Below are positions 1 to 5,319 of a stretch of 5,319 bases of DNA, one piece after another. Numbering within the stretch: position 1 is the first letter of the stretch; the number at the start of each line of letters is the position of its first letter. Source of the stretch: Acidobacteriota bacterium (GTDB taxonomy: Bacteria; Acidobacteriota; Terriglobia; Terriglobales; Acidobacteriaceae); contig JAJYBW010000260.1 in NCBI GenBank assembly GCA_021778815.1, positions 1 to 5,319 on the forward strand, written 5' to 3'. The position numbers and the translations under genes are program-made. Below the pieces are notes generated by a model that saw only the letters and a program-made list of their open reading frames with translations, did not search any database and was not told the DNA's origin.

Positions 1-484
1 GCAAAATCAGCGAGGCGGCGATGAATGAGACATCGACGGTGAAGAATCCAATTCCGGGCGGCAGAATGCTGGCGTTGAGATGACGCGCATTGGTGTGCTC
101 CAGCAGAAGCAGCCGCCGATCCGAGTGTAACTTCTCCGCCAGTTGACCATGGCCGCTGTCAACCCCCACGACGCAGTGTGCGCCCCGCTGCAATAGGCAA
201 TCGCTGAATCCACCCGTCGAAATTCCAATATCGAGACAAGTGCGGCCGGACACATCGATCCTCCACGCATCCAGAGCTGCCGCCAGCTTCACACCGCCTC
301 GGCTGACGTAGGGAATATCATCCGCAATGGCTTGAATCGACTGATCTGGACCGACGAGGAAGCCGGCCTTGGTGACGATGGAACCGTCGACGGAAATCTG
401 TCCGGCAGAGATGCGCTGCTGCGCCCGGGTTCGTGAGGAGGCCAGGCCCTGACCCACCAGCAGCTGATCCAAACGAAGCTTCAT
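1..484 (-). CDS. tlyA: TlyA-family rRNA 2'-O-methyltransferase (S4 + FtsJ-like domains), 3' end cut by window edge
   Basis: Read on the minus strand from the ATG at 484, the frame stays open to the left edge (161 codons; the family is usually about 240-280 residues, so the C-terminal third is missing). Residues 1-60 match an S4 RNA-binding domain (MKLRLDQLLVGQGLASSR start, then RAQQRISAGQISVDG at 20-34). SRGGVKL at 61-67 opens the Rossmann methyltransferase domain. The SAM-binding motif is LDIGISTGGFSDCLLQRGA at 84-102, then VDSGHGQL at 108-115, NAR at 132-134 and VDVSFI at 150-155. Characterised TlyA enzymes methylate the 2'-OH of cytidines in 23S rRNA and, in some species, 16S rRNA, using SAM in the cytoplasm. 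The short N-terminus before the S4 core resembles the shorter TlyA type, which is inference. The ATG is the family-typical start, although the ribosome site is weak. It lies 63 bases after the lipoprotein gene on the same strand and may be co-transcribed. The family call is very secure; the exact rRNA target is not. Confidence 0.93.
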   Translation of the reverse strand, partial: MKLRLDQLLVGQGLASSRTRAQQRISAGQISVDGSIVTKAGFLVGPDQSIQAIADDIPYVSRGGVKLAAALDAWRIDVSGRTCLDIGISTGGFSDCLLQRGAHCVVGVDSGHGQLAEKLHSDRRLLLLEHTNARHLNASILPPGIGFFTVDVSFIAASLIL

Positions 485-547
485 GCCTGCACCGATATCC
501 GTCGAGTCGATTGTTCGCGGTTCTTGCGAGCTTGCATGTCGCCAGGA

Positions 548-1987
548 TCAGGAACCGGTGAGATAGACCTGGATGCCATTGCCTGTCAGCGGCAAACTTG
601 TATCGATGGTGTCGTCGATCGTCTGAATAACGGTCAGCATATTCGTGTCCGGCGACACAACGTAGACCTTGCCTGTAGGCGTTCCGGTAGTGGCGGCAAT
701 CGACATAGGATGAATGGTGCAAAGATTATTCGGATTGCCCGCCGAGCACGGCTCCTGCGGCAACGATATGGTCTTGGTGACGGTATTGCTGGTCAGGCTG
801 ACCACGCTGACGGTTCCATCTCCGCGATTGGCCACGTAGGCACGGGTACCATCCTGCAACACTGAAACCGAGGACGGGCTGTTGCCTACCGGCACAGTTG
901 CGATGATCTGGCCGAAGTTGGGGCTGTCGTTGCCATACACATCTTCGCTGATGTTGATCAAGGTCAGAGTGTTGGACCCGGCATTCGCCACCGCAAGTAT
1001 CGCTCCGGTATTGTAAATGTCTGCCCAGACCGGATTCGTTCCAACAGCGATCTGGCCCGCGGGCACACCGGGTTGGTTGGCAATCAGGTTCGCACTGGTA
1101 TCGATCTGATTCTGCTGGCTGTCGATCACCGAAACCGTCCCGCTCCCCTGATTCAGGATGAAGGTGCGACGGTTATCAGAACTCATCACGCCGTAGACCG
1201 GGCAAAGTCCGAGCGGCAAGTTGGAAGACGGGGTGTTGGTCGTGGTTTCAATTCCGGTGGCGACACCGGGAGAGTTGGCGGCCGGACAGCTTTGAGCGGG
1301 AGGCGTCAGGCCATCATCGTAGCTGATGGCATAGATGCGTTGCGCGCTTCGGTTGCCGACCAGGATGGTGGGATACTGCTGGGCCGATGGATTGGTCGCA
1401 TCGAGCAGGGGAATCTCAAGGAAACCCGCCGGCGAAAGCGCTCCATTCGCCGTCTTCATCACTTCCACGGAGCCTCGGCCGGTCTGCGAAACATACAGAT
1501 AATTCCGGGTCGACAGCATGGTGGCGGGATCGGCGTTTGCCAGCAGGGTGCTGGAATAGACCTGGTGACTTTCAACCGTCGTCGAGATGCTGAAGTTGGT
1601 CACCGTTCCATCGTCATTGGTGTTGTAGACGATACCGCCGCTGCCATTGCTGTTGGGGGCGAGTCCTACCCAGCGCGGTCCGTTCCCCAGAATCAAACGA
1701 ATTGCCAGCGTGTCGCCAGAGAAATCCACCAGCGATCCATATCCTGGCACGGTGCTGGCCGAGCAAATCTGGTCGATTGTCGGCGCCGAGACGTTGGTAT
1801 TGTTGCCGCAGGAGGTCACGATCGCATACTTGGTCGGCTGCGACGACGGCTCAACCGGGGGTATGCTCGTGACAACAGGACGGTAAATATCTCCGCAGCC
1901 CAGCATGAAGGCGAATATGAGACTCGATCCCAATAATTTCCAGGGCCTTCTTCGCCCAAAAACTGACAACACTCGTGAATACCCCAT
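548..1987 (-). CDS. Seven-bladed YVTN-type beta-propeller lipoprotein
   Basis: Predicted exported lipoprotein of 479 residues. The N-terminus has basic residues (RRR at 12-14, K17), a hydrophobic stretch (about 18-30) and a lipobox-like F-M-L-G-C with Cys31 as the lipidation site. Residue +2 is Gly, so it is not an obvious inner-membrane retention signal. A Pro-rich tether follows (about 32-52). I count seven propeller-like units beginning near 103, 153, 206, 263, 318, 370 and 426. The clearest is SPSSVSVLQDGTRAYVANRG followed by GTVSVVS. This matches the YVTN/YncE-type repeat class (substrates vary or are unknown), so no reaction is assigned. Six other cysteines fall in three close pairs (60/75, 234/262, 414/423). 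The ATG at 1987 is preferred over an in-frame TTG at 1996 because TTGGAAACC sits just upstream as a possible ribosome site. The gene follows the ydcF-like gene by about 124 bases and precedes tlyA. The fold call is good; the function is unknown. Confidence 0.88.
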   Translation of the reverse strand: MGYSRVLSVFGRRRPWKLLGSSLIFAFMLGCGDIYRPVVTSIPPVEPSSQPTKYAIVTSCGNNTNVSAPTIDQICSASTVPGYGSLVDFSGDTLAIRLILGNGPRWVGLAPNSNGSGGIVYNTNDDGTVTNFSISTTVESHQVYSSTLLANADPATMLSTRNYLYVSQTGRGSVEVMKTANGALSPAGFLEIPLLDATNPSAQQYPTILVGNRSAQRIYAISYDDGLTPPAQSCPAANSPGVATGIETTTNTPSSNLPLGLCPVYGVMSSDNRRTFILNQGSGTVSVIDSQQNQIDTSANLIANQPGVPAGQIAVGTNPVWADIYNTGAILAVANAGSNTLTLINISEDVYGNDSPNFGQIIATVPVGNSPSSVSVLQDGTRAYVANRGDGTVSVVSLTSNTVTKTISLPQEPCSAGNPNNLCTIHPMSIAATTGTPTGKVYVVSPDTNMLTVIQTIDDTIDTSLPLTGNGIQVYLTGS

Positions 1988-2017
1988 GGTTTCCAACAGT
2001 CAATTGAAGCTGTCAAG

Positions 2018-2023
2018 ATTGTA
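2018..2023 (-). promoter_or_regulatory. Possible -10 element for the propeller lipoprotein gene
   Basis: On the minus strand this reads TACAAT, one mismatch from TATAAT. Transcription would start near 2011, giving a leader of about 24 bases before the ATG at 1987. No good -35 hexamer lies 16-18 bases upstream. The call rests on position and the single hexamer only, so it is weak. If it is real, the lipoprotein and tlyA would form a transcription unit separate from the tsaC-ydcF pair. Confidence 0.2.
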
Positions 2024-2111
2024 AATCAGCGCCGATGTTTTGGCGGCAAGCAGACGCGGTTTCCTGGATGCCGCTCCGGCAGGCAATGGCTCGACAATTC
2101 CCCGAAGCATG

Positions 2112-2783
2112 TCAGTGCAGATGCAGCCGCCAAAGAGTGTAGCTTGCCATCTCATGCAGGTATCGTTCCACGATATCGAGCTGATTGACGGATTTGCCCG
2201 GTTCGCGCGGAGAAAGCAGTACATGCAGTCCCTCGGCCCGGCATAGTTCGCGAATGCGGAACATGTGGGTCCCATCGCTGACAACCAGGATCGTACGTAG
2301 ATGATTTTCTTTTGCGATCGCCGCCAGCCGATCGACGGACTCCTCAGTATCGCTGCTGGTGGTTTCTGCGATGATCCTGCGATCAGGCACGCCATGAGTC
2401 AGAAAGTAATCCCGGCCAACTGCACCCTCGCTCATTTGCGGATCGTATTGCGCGTCGGCGCCCCCGCCAAGAGAAATCAGCAACGGTGCCAACCCACGCC
2501 GGTATAGATCGAGCGCATGTTCCAGGCGAGCATTCAGGACCGGAGAAGGACGGCCGTTGTATTCTGCGGCTCCAAACACCGCGATGGCATCGGCCGGCAG
2601 GGGCTGGATGGTGTAGGAGGTTGTCCGAATCTCGACAAAAAGCCACCAGAACCATGCGAAGCAGGCCAGCAGGACAAGAGTGATAACTCCGCGCAGTATC
2701 CGGCGAATGATGGCGCGGCTTCGGCTGGGCTCGGAGCCGTAGTCCTCTTCCCAGTCGGATTCTTCCGGTTCGATATCGCGCAT
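2112..2783 (-). CDS. YdcF/DUF218-family protein with one N-terminal membrane anchor
   Basis: A 223-residue protein. The first 20 residues are acidic, then a basic patch (R21-R31) leads into one transmembrane helix at about 32-50 (rich in L, V, F and W). By the positive-inside rule the C-terminal domain faces the periplasm. Residues 65-200 match the DUF218/YdcF fold: DAIAVFGAA at 65-73, GRPSPVLNARLEHALDLYRRG at 77-97, LISLGGGAD at 102-110, SEG at 118-120, GVPDRRIIAE at 131-140, then SSDTEES at 143-149 and VVSDGTHMFR at 167-176. The usual family pattern has Asn where this protein has D145 and S149, a modest divergence. YdcF-type proteins include the E. coli SanA/ElyC/YdcF group, some linked to envelope integrity, but the biochemical activity is not settled, so no reaction is assigned. 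It starts 14 bases after the stop of the tsaC gene, with GGAG nine bases before the ATG, so the two are very likely one operon. Confidence 0.88.
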   Translation of the reverse strand: MRDIEPEESDWEEDYGSEPSRSRAIIRRILRGVITLVLLACFAWFWWLFVEIRTTSYTIQPLPADAIAVFGAAEYNGRPSPVLNARLEHALDLYRRGLAPLLISLGGGADAQYDPQMSEGAVGRDYFLTHGVPDRRIIAETTSSDTEESVDRLAAIAKENHLRTILVVSDGTHMFRIRELCRAEGLHVLLSPREPGKSVNQLDIVERYLHEMASYTLWRLHLH

Positions 2784-2797
2784 GCCTCGGGACTCCG

Positions 2798-3439
2798 CTA
2801 TTGCAGGGCGAAAGCAATCTCATGCGTCGGAATTGCGCCCTCGCGCAGAATCTGCCAGGTTCCTGGACCCGCCGACAAATCAACAATGGTCGTCGGCAGG
2901 CTTCGTCCGGTGGGACCCCCATCGACGATTAAAGGCAGGCGATCGCCCAGCTGATCTCGAACTCCGATAGCGTGAGTGCACTCCGGAGCGCCAAACGCGT
3001 TGGCGGAAGTCGCCGTAACCGGCAGCCCCAGCATTCGAACCACGGCTCGCGGAATGGCCGCATCCGGAACCCGCAACGCCACATTTCCCGTGTTCGCTGT
3101 GACCCGCAGTGGAAGTCGCGTTCCTGCACGCACGATCACCGTCAGTGGTCCCGGCCAGAAACGTTCCGCCAGGCGGTCAAACTGGGAATCAAGGTTGCGC
3201 GCAATCTCGTAGGCTTGTGCGACATCTGCCAGCAGCAGGGACAGCGGCTTGTGGCGCAGCCGCATCTTGATGTCGTAAATCAACTCGACGGCGTGCAGGT
3301 TGACTGGATCCACAGCCAGACCATAAAACGTGTCCGTCGGCAAACCGACGACACTCCCCGCTCGCAGGCAGCGCACAATGTACTCGATCTTTTCCGGCTC
3401 CGGCTCATCCGGCTGCACGCGCAGTATTTCCGCTGACAA
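2798..3439 (-). CDS. tsaC: L-threonylcarbamoyladenylate synthase (TsaC/Sua5/YrdC family)
   Basis: This enzyme makes threonylcarbamoyl-AMP from threonine, bicarbonate and ATP, the first step of t6A37 modification in ANN-decoding tRNAs; TsaB/D/E homologues finish it. With the start chosen here it has 213 residues, the short form without the extra C-terminal Sua5 domain. Family marks are PTDTFYGLAVDP at 34-45, the KxR...KP signature (K58, R60, K64, P65), FWPGPLTVIVRAG at 94-106, VALRVPD at 120-126 and the S-x-N motif ATSANAFG at 143-150. Start choice: an in-frame ATG at 3511 would add 24 residues (total 237), but these have AT-rich codons and no family similarity. The TTG at 3439 has GGAGA seven to eight bases upstream and gives the expected N-terminus (x-SAEILRV). 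I therefore favour TTG, with moderate certainty. It heads the leftward gene series and is divergent from the TrmH-like gene. The function call is very secure. Confidence 0.93.
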   Translation of the reverse strand: MSAEILRVQPDEPEPEKIEYIVRCLRAGSVVGLPTDTFYGLAVDPVNLHAVELIYDIKMRLRHKPLSLLLADVAQAYEIARNLDSQFDRLAERFWPGPLTVIVRAGTRLPLRVTANTGNVALRVPDAAIPRAVVRMLGLPVTATSANAFGAPECTHAIGVRDQLGDRLPLIVDGGPTGRSLPTTIVDLSAGPGTWQILREGAIPTHEIAFALQ

Positions 3440-3446
3440 ACTGTTT

Positions 3447-3450
3447 CTCC
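3447..3450 (-). promoter_or_regulatory. Shine-Dalgarno that supports a TTG start for the tsaC gene
   Basis: The minus strand reads GGAG (within TGGAGAAAC), seven bases before the TTG at 3439. It is the best ribosome-binding match near either candidate start. The upstream ATG at 3511 has only CGGGTATC before it. This site is the main reason for placing the start at 3439. Confidence 0.5.
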
Positions 3451-3458
3451 ACGTCTGC

Positions 3459-3498
3459 GAGTTTAGGCCCGAAGAGTTTAAAGGCTGAAAATATTTTC
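3459..3498. other. AT-rich intergenic patch with a 7-bp direct repeat and a 12-bp palindrome
   Basis: The plus strand has GAGTTTA at 3459-3465 and again at 3474-3480 (15 bases start to start), followed by the perfect 12-bp palindrome GAAAATATTTTC at 3487-3498. The patch is much richer in A and T than the coding DNA around it. It lies just upstream of the tsaC ribosome site in the region between the divergent genes. It could hold promoter or operator elements for tsaC. A 12-bp palindrome is expected about once in a window this size by chance, so only its position makes it notable. No clear -35/-10 pair was found. Confidence 0.3.
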
Positions 3499-3579
3499 GA
3501 GCTTGATCCATGATACCCGTTCGTCGAAGACTGAACCGCCAGAAATCGTAAGGCCGCAGAAAGACTTCCGTCCGCAGCG

Positions 3580-3585
3580 TAAAAT
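3580..3585 (+). promoter_or_regulatory. Possible -10 element giving a leaderless TrmH-like mRNA
   Basis: The plus strand reads TAAAAT, one mismatch from TATAAT. It ends eight bases before the ATG at 3594, so transcription would begin at or within a base or two of the start codon. There is no Shine-Dalgarno upstream of this ATG (the sequence is CGCGAAGT). The TAnnnT-then-ATG spacing is the known layout of leaderless bacterial genes. No recognisable -35 hexamer is present, so the call is tentative. Confidence 0.3.
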
Positions 3586-3593
3586 CGCGAAGT

Positions 3594-4421
3594 ATGCCGG
3601 ACTTTGTGGCCTCCGCTTCCGCTGAAATCATCCGCAGCCGCCAAAATGCGCGGCTAAAGGATCTGCGCCAGCGTTTACTACATCCGGCGATCGGCGAGGA
3701 CGGGCTCATCGCCATTGAAGGCGATCATTTGCTGCAGGAGGCAGAGCGCAGCGGACTGCAGTTCGATACTGTGTTTCTGCGCGAGGATCGCGTCGCGGGT
3801 AGGCACCGCGCATTTGATGGCAACGTAAAAGTTCTTACCATCGCTGTGGACGCGTTCGACCATGCCTGCGCGACCGACTCTCCCCAGGGGATTGCCGCGC
3901 TGGTGAAAGCTCCCGAATGGACGCTGGAATCAATGCTCAACCTAGCGGCGCCTCGACTTGTCATCCTGGCCGGCCTTCAGGATCCCGGCAATGTCGGCAC
4001 CATTATCCGCTCGGCCGAGGCATTCGCTGCCAGCGGAGTTTTGCTGACTCCCGGAAGTGTCAGCCCGTGGAACCAGAAAGCGCTGCGTGCTTCTGCGGGT
4101 TCGAGCTTTCGCCTTCCTGTTCTTTCATTGACAAACGTCTCGGGGCTGCACGCTCTCCCTGAAAAGAGAATTCCTACGTACGCCTGCGCATCGGACGCTG
4201 GAACTTCCATCGTCGAGGTTGACCTGCGCGGTCCGATCGCATTTGTCATTGGCAATGAAGGCGCAGGAATTCCAGATGAGGTTTTACCTTTCTGCGACGG
4301 CAGTCTCCACGTGCCGTGTCCCGGTCAAGTGGAGTCGTTGAACGCCGCCATCGCCGCGTCGATTGTGCTGTATGAGGCATCGCGGCAACGCAGCGCCGCA
4401 TCCCTCCAAGGCAAGCCATGA
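3594..4421 (+). CDS. TrmH/SpoU-family RNA 2'-O-ribose methyltransferase (likely rRNA)
   Basis: A complete 275-residue SPOUT-class enzyme that transfers a methyl group from SAM to a ribose 2'-OH in rRNA or tRNA. Residues 11-105 form the SpoU substrate-binding domain (EIIRSRQNARLKDLRQRL at 11-28, AIEGDHLLQEA at 40-50, TDSPQGIAALVK at 94-105). The trefoil-knot domain carries all three family motifs: LQDPGNVGTIIRSAEAFAA at 128-146 with the conserved N133 and R139, FVIGNEGAGIPDEV at 217-230 with N221-E222-G223, and HVPCPGQVESLNAAIAAS at 239-256 with S248-L249-N250. The substrate-binding domain is more typical of the 23S rRNA G2251/RlmB-like and TsnR-like enzymes than of tRNA TrmH, but the exact nucleotide cannot be read from sequence. 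The start at 3594 fits the family N-terminus; no Shine-Dalgarno is seen (possible leaderless mRNA). Its stop overlaps the rarA start in ATGA, so the two genes are translationally coupled. Confidence 0.94.
   Translation: MPDFVASASAEIIRSRQNARLKDLRQRLLHPAIGEDGLIAIEGDHLLQEAERSGLQFDTVFLREDRVAGRHRAFDGNVKVLTIAVDAFDHACATDSPQGIAALVKAPEWTLESMLNLAAPRLVILAGLQDPGNVGTIIRSAEAFAASGVLLTPGSVSPWNQKALRASAGSSFRLPVLSLTNVSGLHALPEKRIPTYACASDAGTSIVEVDLRGPIAFVIGNEGAGIPDEVLPFCDGSLHVPCPGQVESLNAAIAASIVLYEASRQRSAASLQGKP
4408..4411 (+). promoter_or_regulatory. Ribosome-binding site of rarA inside the end of the TrmH-like gene
   Basis: AAGG lies six bases before the rarA ATG at 4418 and within the last codons of the upstream gene. 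It fixes the rarA start at the ATGA overlap and fits translation re-initiation by ribosomes finishing the methyltransferase. Confidence 0.5.
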
Positions 4422-5319
4422 GCCTGTTCGATGCACTTCCGGGCGATCCCGCATATGCAAACGAGACAACCTCCGATTTGCGGCAGCGACCGCTCGCGGA
4501 GCGCATGCGTCCGCGCACATTGGACGAGTTCGTCGGCCAGGAACACTTGCTGGGACCCGGCAAGGCACTGCGCCTGCAATTGGAAACCGACGACACCACA
4601 TCGATGATTTTGTGGGGACCGCCGGGAGTGGGAAAAACCACGCTGGCCAAGATCATCGCCCACACGACGAAGGCCACCTTCATCGAGTTTTCCGCAGTTG
4701 TCAGCGGGATAAAAGAAATCAAGCAGGTCATGGCGGAAGCCGACCAGGCAGCTTCTGCCGGCATGCGCACAATTCTGTTCGTGGATGAAATTCACCGCTT
4801 CAACCGCAGCCAGCAGGATGCATTTTTGCCGTATGTCGAGCGAGGCTCGATTCGACTGATCGGCGCCACCACGGAAAATCCATCCTTCGAACTGAACGCC
4901 GCGCTTCTCTCCCGCTGCCGCGTGTATGTTCTGGAGGCGTTGAGCGATGAACAAATTGTCGCGCTGCTGCACCGGGCGCTCACAGATCAAGAGCGAGGTC
5001 TGGGCAGATTTGGAATCACAGCGCCGGAAGATGCACTACAGGTGATCGCCGGATACTCGAACGGCGACGTACGGCGCGCCTATAACGTGCTGGAAGGCGC
5101 TGCCCGTTTGGCCACGAGCACAGGTCAGACAAGCCTCGATGGCCAGTTGATTGCCGATGCGGTGCAGCAGAAAACCCTGCTCTACGACAAGAGCGGCGAG
5201 GAACATTACAACCTGATCTCTGCGCTGCATAAGTCGATTCGCAACAGCGATCCGGATGCGGCGCTCTACTGGCTGGCGCGCATGCTGCGCAGCGGCGAAG
5301 ACCCGATGTACCTGGCGCG
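4418..5319 (+). CDS. rarA: Replication-associated recombination protein A (RarA/MgsA), AAA+ ATPase, 3' end cut by window edge
   Basis: Read from the ATG at 4418, the frame is open to the right edge (300 full codons; the family is about 430-450 residues, so the last part of the C-terminal oligomerisation domain is missing). RarA is a DNA-dependent ATPase related to clamp-loader subunits and eukaryotic WRNIP1/Mgs1. It acts at stalled or broken replication forks, with SSB as a known partner in E. coli. Seen here: PLAERMRPRTLDEFVGQEHL at 25-44, Walker A GPPGVGKT at 67-74, Walker B ILFVDEIHRF at 119-128, sensor 1 GATTEN at 149-154, arginine-finger segment LSRCR at 164-168, sensor 2 GDVRRAYN at 216-223, and, near the right edge, YDKSGEEHYNLISALHKS followed by DPDAALYWLARML, the RarA-specific region that separates it from RuvB and DnaX. 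All catalytic residues are intact. It overlaps the TrmH-like gene by four bases (ATGA). Confidence 0.95.
   Translation, partial: MSLFDALPGDPAYANETTSDLRQRPLAERMRPRTLDEFVGQEHLLGPGKALRLQLETDDTTSMILWGPPGVGKTTLAKIIAHTTKATFIEFSAVVSGIKEIKQVMAEADQAASAGMRTILFVDEIHRFNRSQQDAFLPYVERGSIRLIGATTENPSFELNAALLSRCRVYVLEALSDEQIVALLHRALTDQERGLGRFGITAPEDALQVIAGYSNGDVRRAYNVLEGAARLATSTGQTSLDGQLIADAVQQKTLLYDKSGEEHYNLISALHKSIRNSDPDAALYWLARMLRSGEDPMYLA

Noticed and set aside
519..556. Imperfect inverted repeat GGTTCTTG / CAGGAACC between the lipoprotein and tlyA genes
   Set aside because: It has a mismatch (wobble only on the non-transcribed sense), a loop of about 22 bases, and no T-run. It does not resemble a terminator or riboswitch.
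318..722. Minus-strand open frame of 134 codons spanning the tlyA start and the lipoprotein end
   Set aside because: It is out of frame with both genes it overlaps, is rich in His and Arg, and carries no motif. The TlyA and propeller readings explain the region.
1073..1936. Plus-strand open frame of 287 codons opposite the propeller lipoprotein
   Set aside because: It is rich in Arg, Gly and Ile with no recognisable domain, and lies wholly antisense to a gene with a lipobox and repeated blades. It is a shadow of codon bias on the other strand.
2011..2016. TTGACA on the minus strand upstream of the lipoprotein gene, a perfect -35 consensus
   Set aside because: At 17 bases spacing the -10 would be GAAACC, overlapping the ribosome site. 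It cannot be the -35 of a workable promoter for this gene, so it was not called.
2039..2134. 9-bp inverted repeat TTTGGCGGC (2039-2047) and GCCGCCAAA (2126-2134) across the end of the ydcF-like gene
   Set aside because: The arms are 78 bases apart, no U-tract follows, and one or two such pairs are expected by chance in a window this size. It is not a credible terminator.
3512..3715. Further upstream extension of the tsaC frame to an ATG at 3715
   Set aside because: It would run antisense through the first 40 codons of the TrmH-like gene and add about 68 residues with no similarity to the TsaC family.
4325..4990. Minus-strand open frame of 221 codons opposite the TrmH-like gene and rarA
   Set aside because: It crosses the junction of two unmistakable plus-strand genes, has low-complexity composition and no family motif. 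It is an antisense shadow, as is the frame at 4246-4770.

Overview
The window looks like ordinary chromosomal DNA from a moderately GC-rich, Gram-negative-type bacterium. The best guess is Acidobacteriota (Terriglobia/Acidobacteriaceae-like). That guess rests on the style of the cell-surface protein (a lipoprotein with a short Pro-rich tether starting C-G-D-x-Y-R-P and a seven-bladed YVTN-type propeller) and on the overall gene mix. It is an inference from memory of such proteomes, not a search result. There are no rRNA, tRNA, CRISPR or mobile-element signatures, and no stretch over 300 bases lacks a gene.

Layout: six protein genes in two divergent blocks around an intergenic region near 3440-3593. 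Leftward (minus strand), reading from the centre: an L-threonylcarbamoyladenylate synthase (TsaC/Sua5/YrdC type), then after 14 bases a membrane-anchored YdcF/DUF218 protein, then after about 124 bases a seven-bladed beta-propeller lipoprotein, then after 63 bases a TlyA-type rRNA 2'-O-methyltransferase that runs off the left edge. Rightward (plus strand): a TrmH/SpoU-family rRNA 2'-O-methyltransferase whose stop codon overlaps the start of rarA (ATGA), a AAA+ replication-fork maintenance ATPase that runs off the right edge. Neither edge-truncated gene has both ends in the window; both were read directly from the bases.

How the genes fit together: three of the six (TlyA, TsaC, TrmH-like) modify rRNA or tRNA. 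Two (YdcF-like and the propeller lipoprotein) belong to the cell envelope. RarA acts on stalled or damaged replication forks. This is a housekeeping cluster. I found no convincing sign of a new defence, mobile or biosynthetic system. The points worth a second look are gene-start questions (a TTG start with a good Shine-Dalgarno for the TsaC gene, an ATG rather than an upstream TTG for the lipoprotein, a possibly leaderless TrmH-like mRNA), an AT-rich patch with a 12-bp palindrome and a 7-bp direct repeat in the divergent intergenic region, and three closely spaced cysteine pairs in the propeller lipoprotein.
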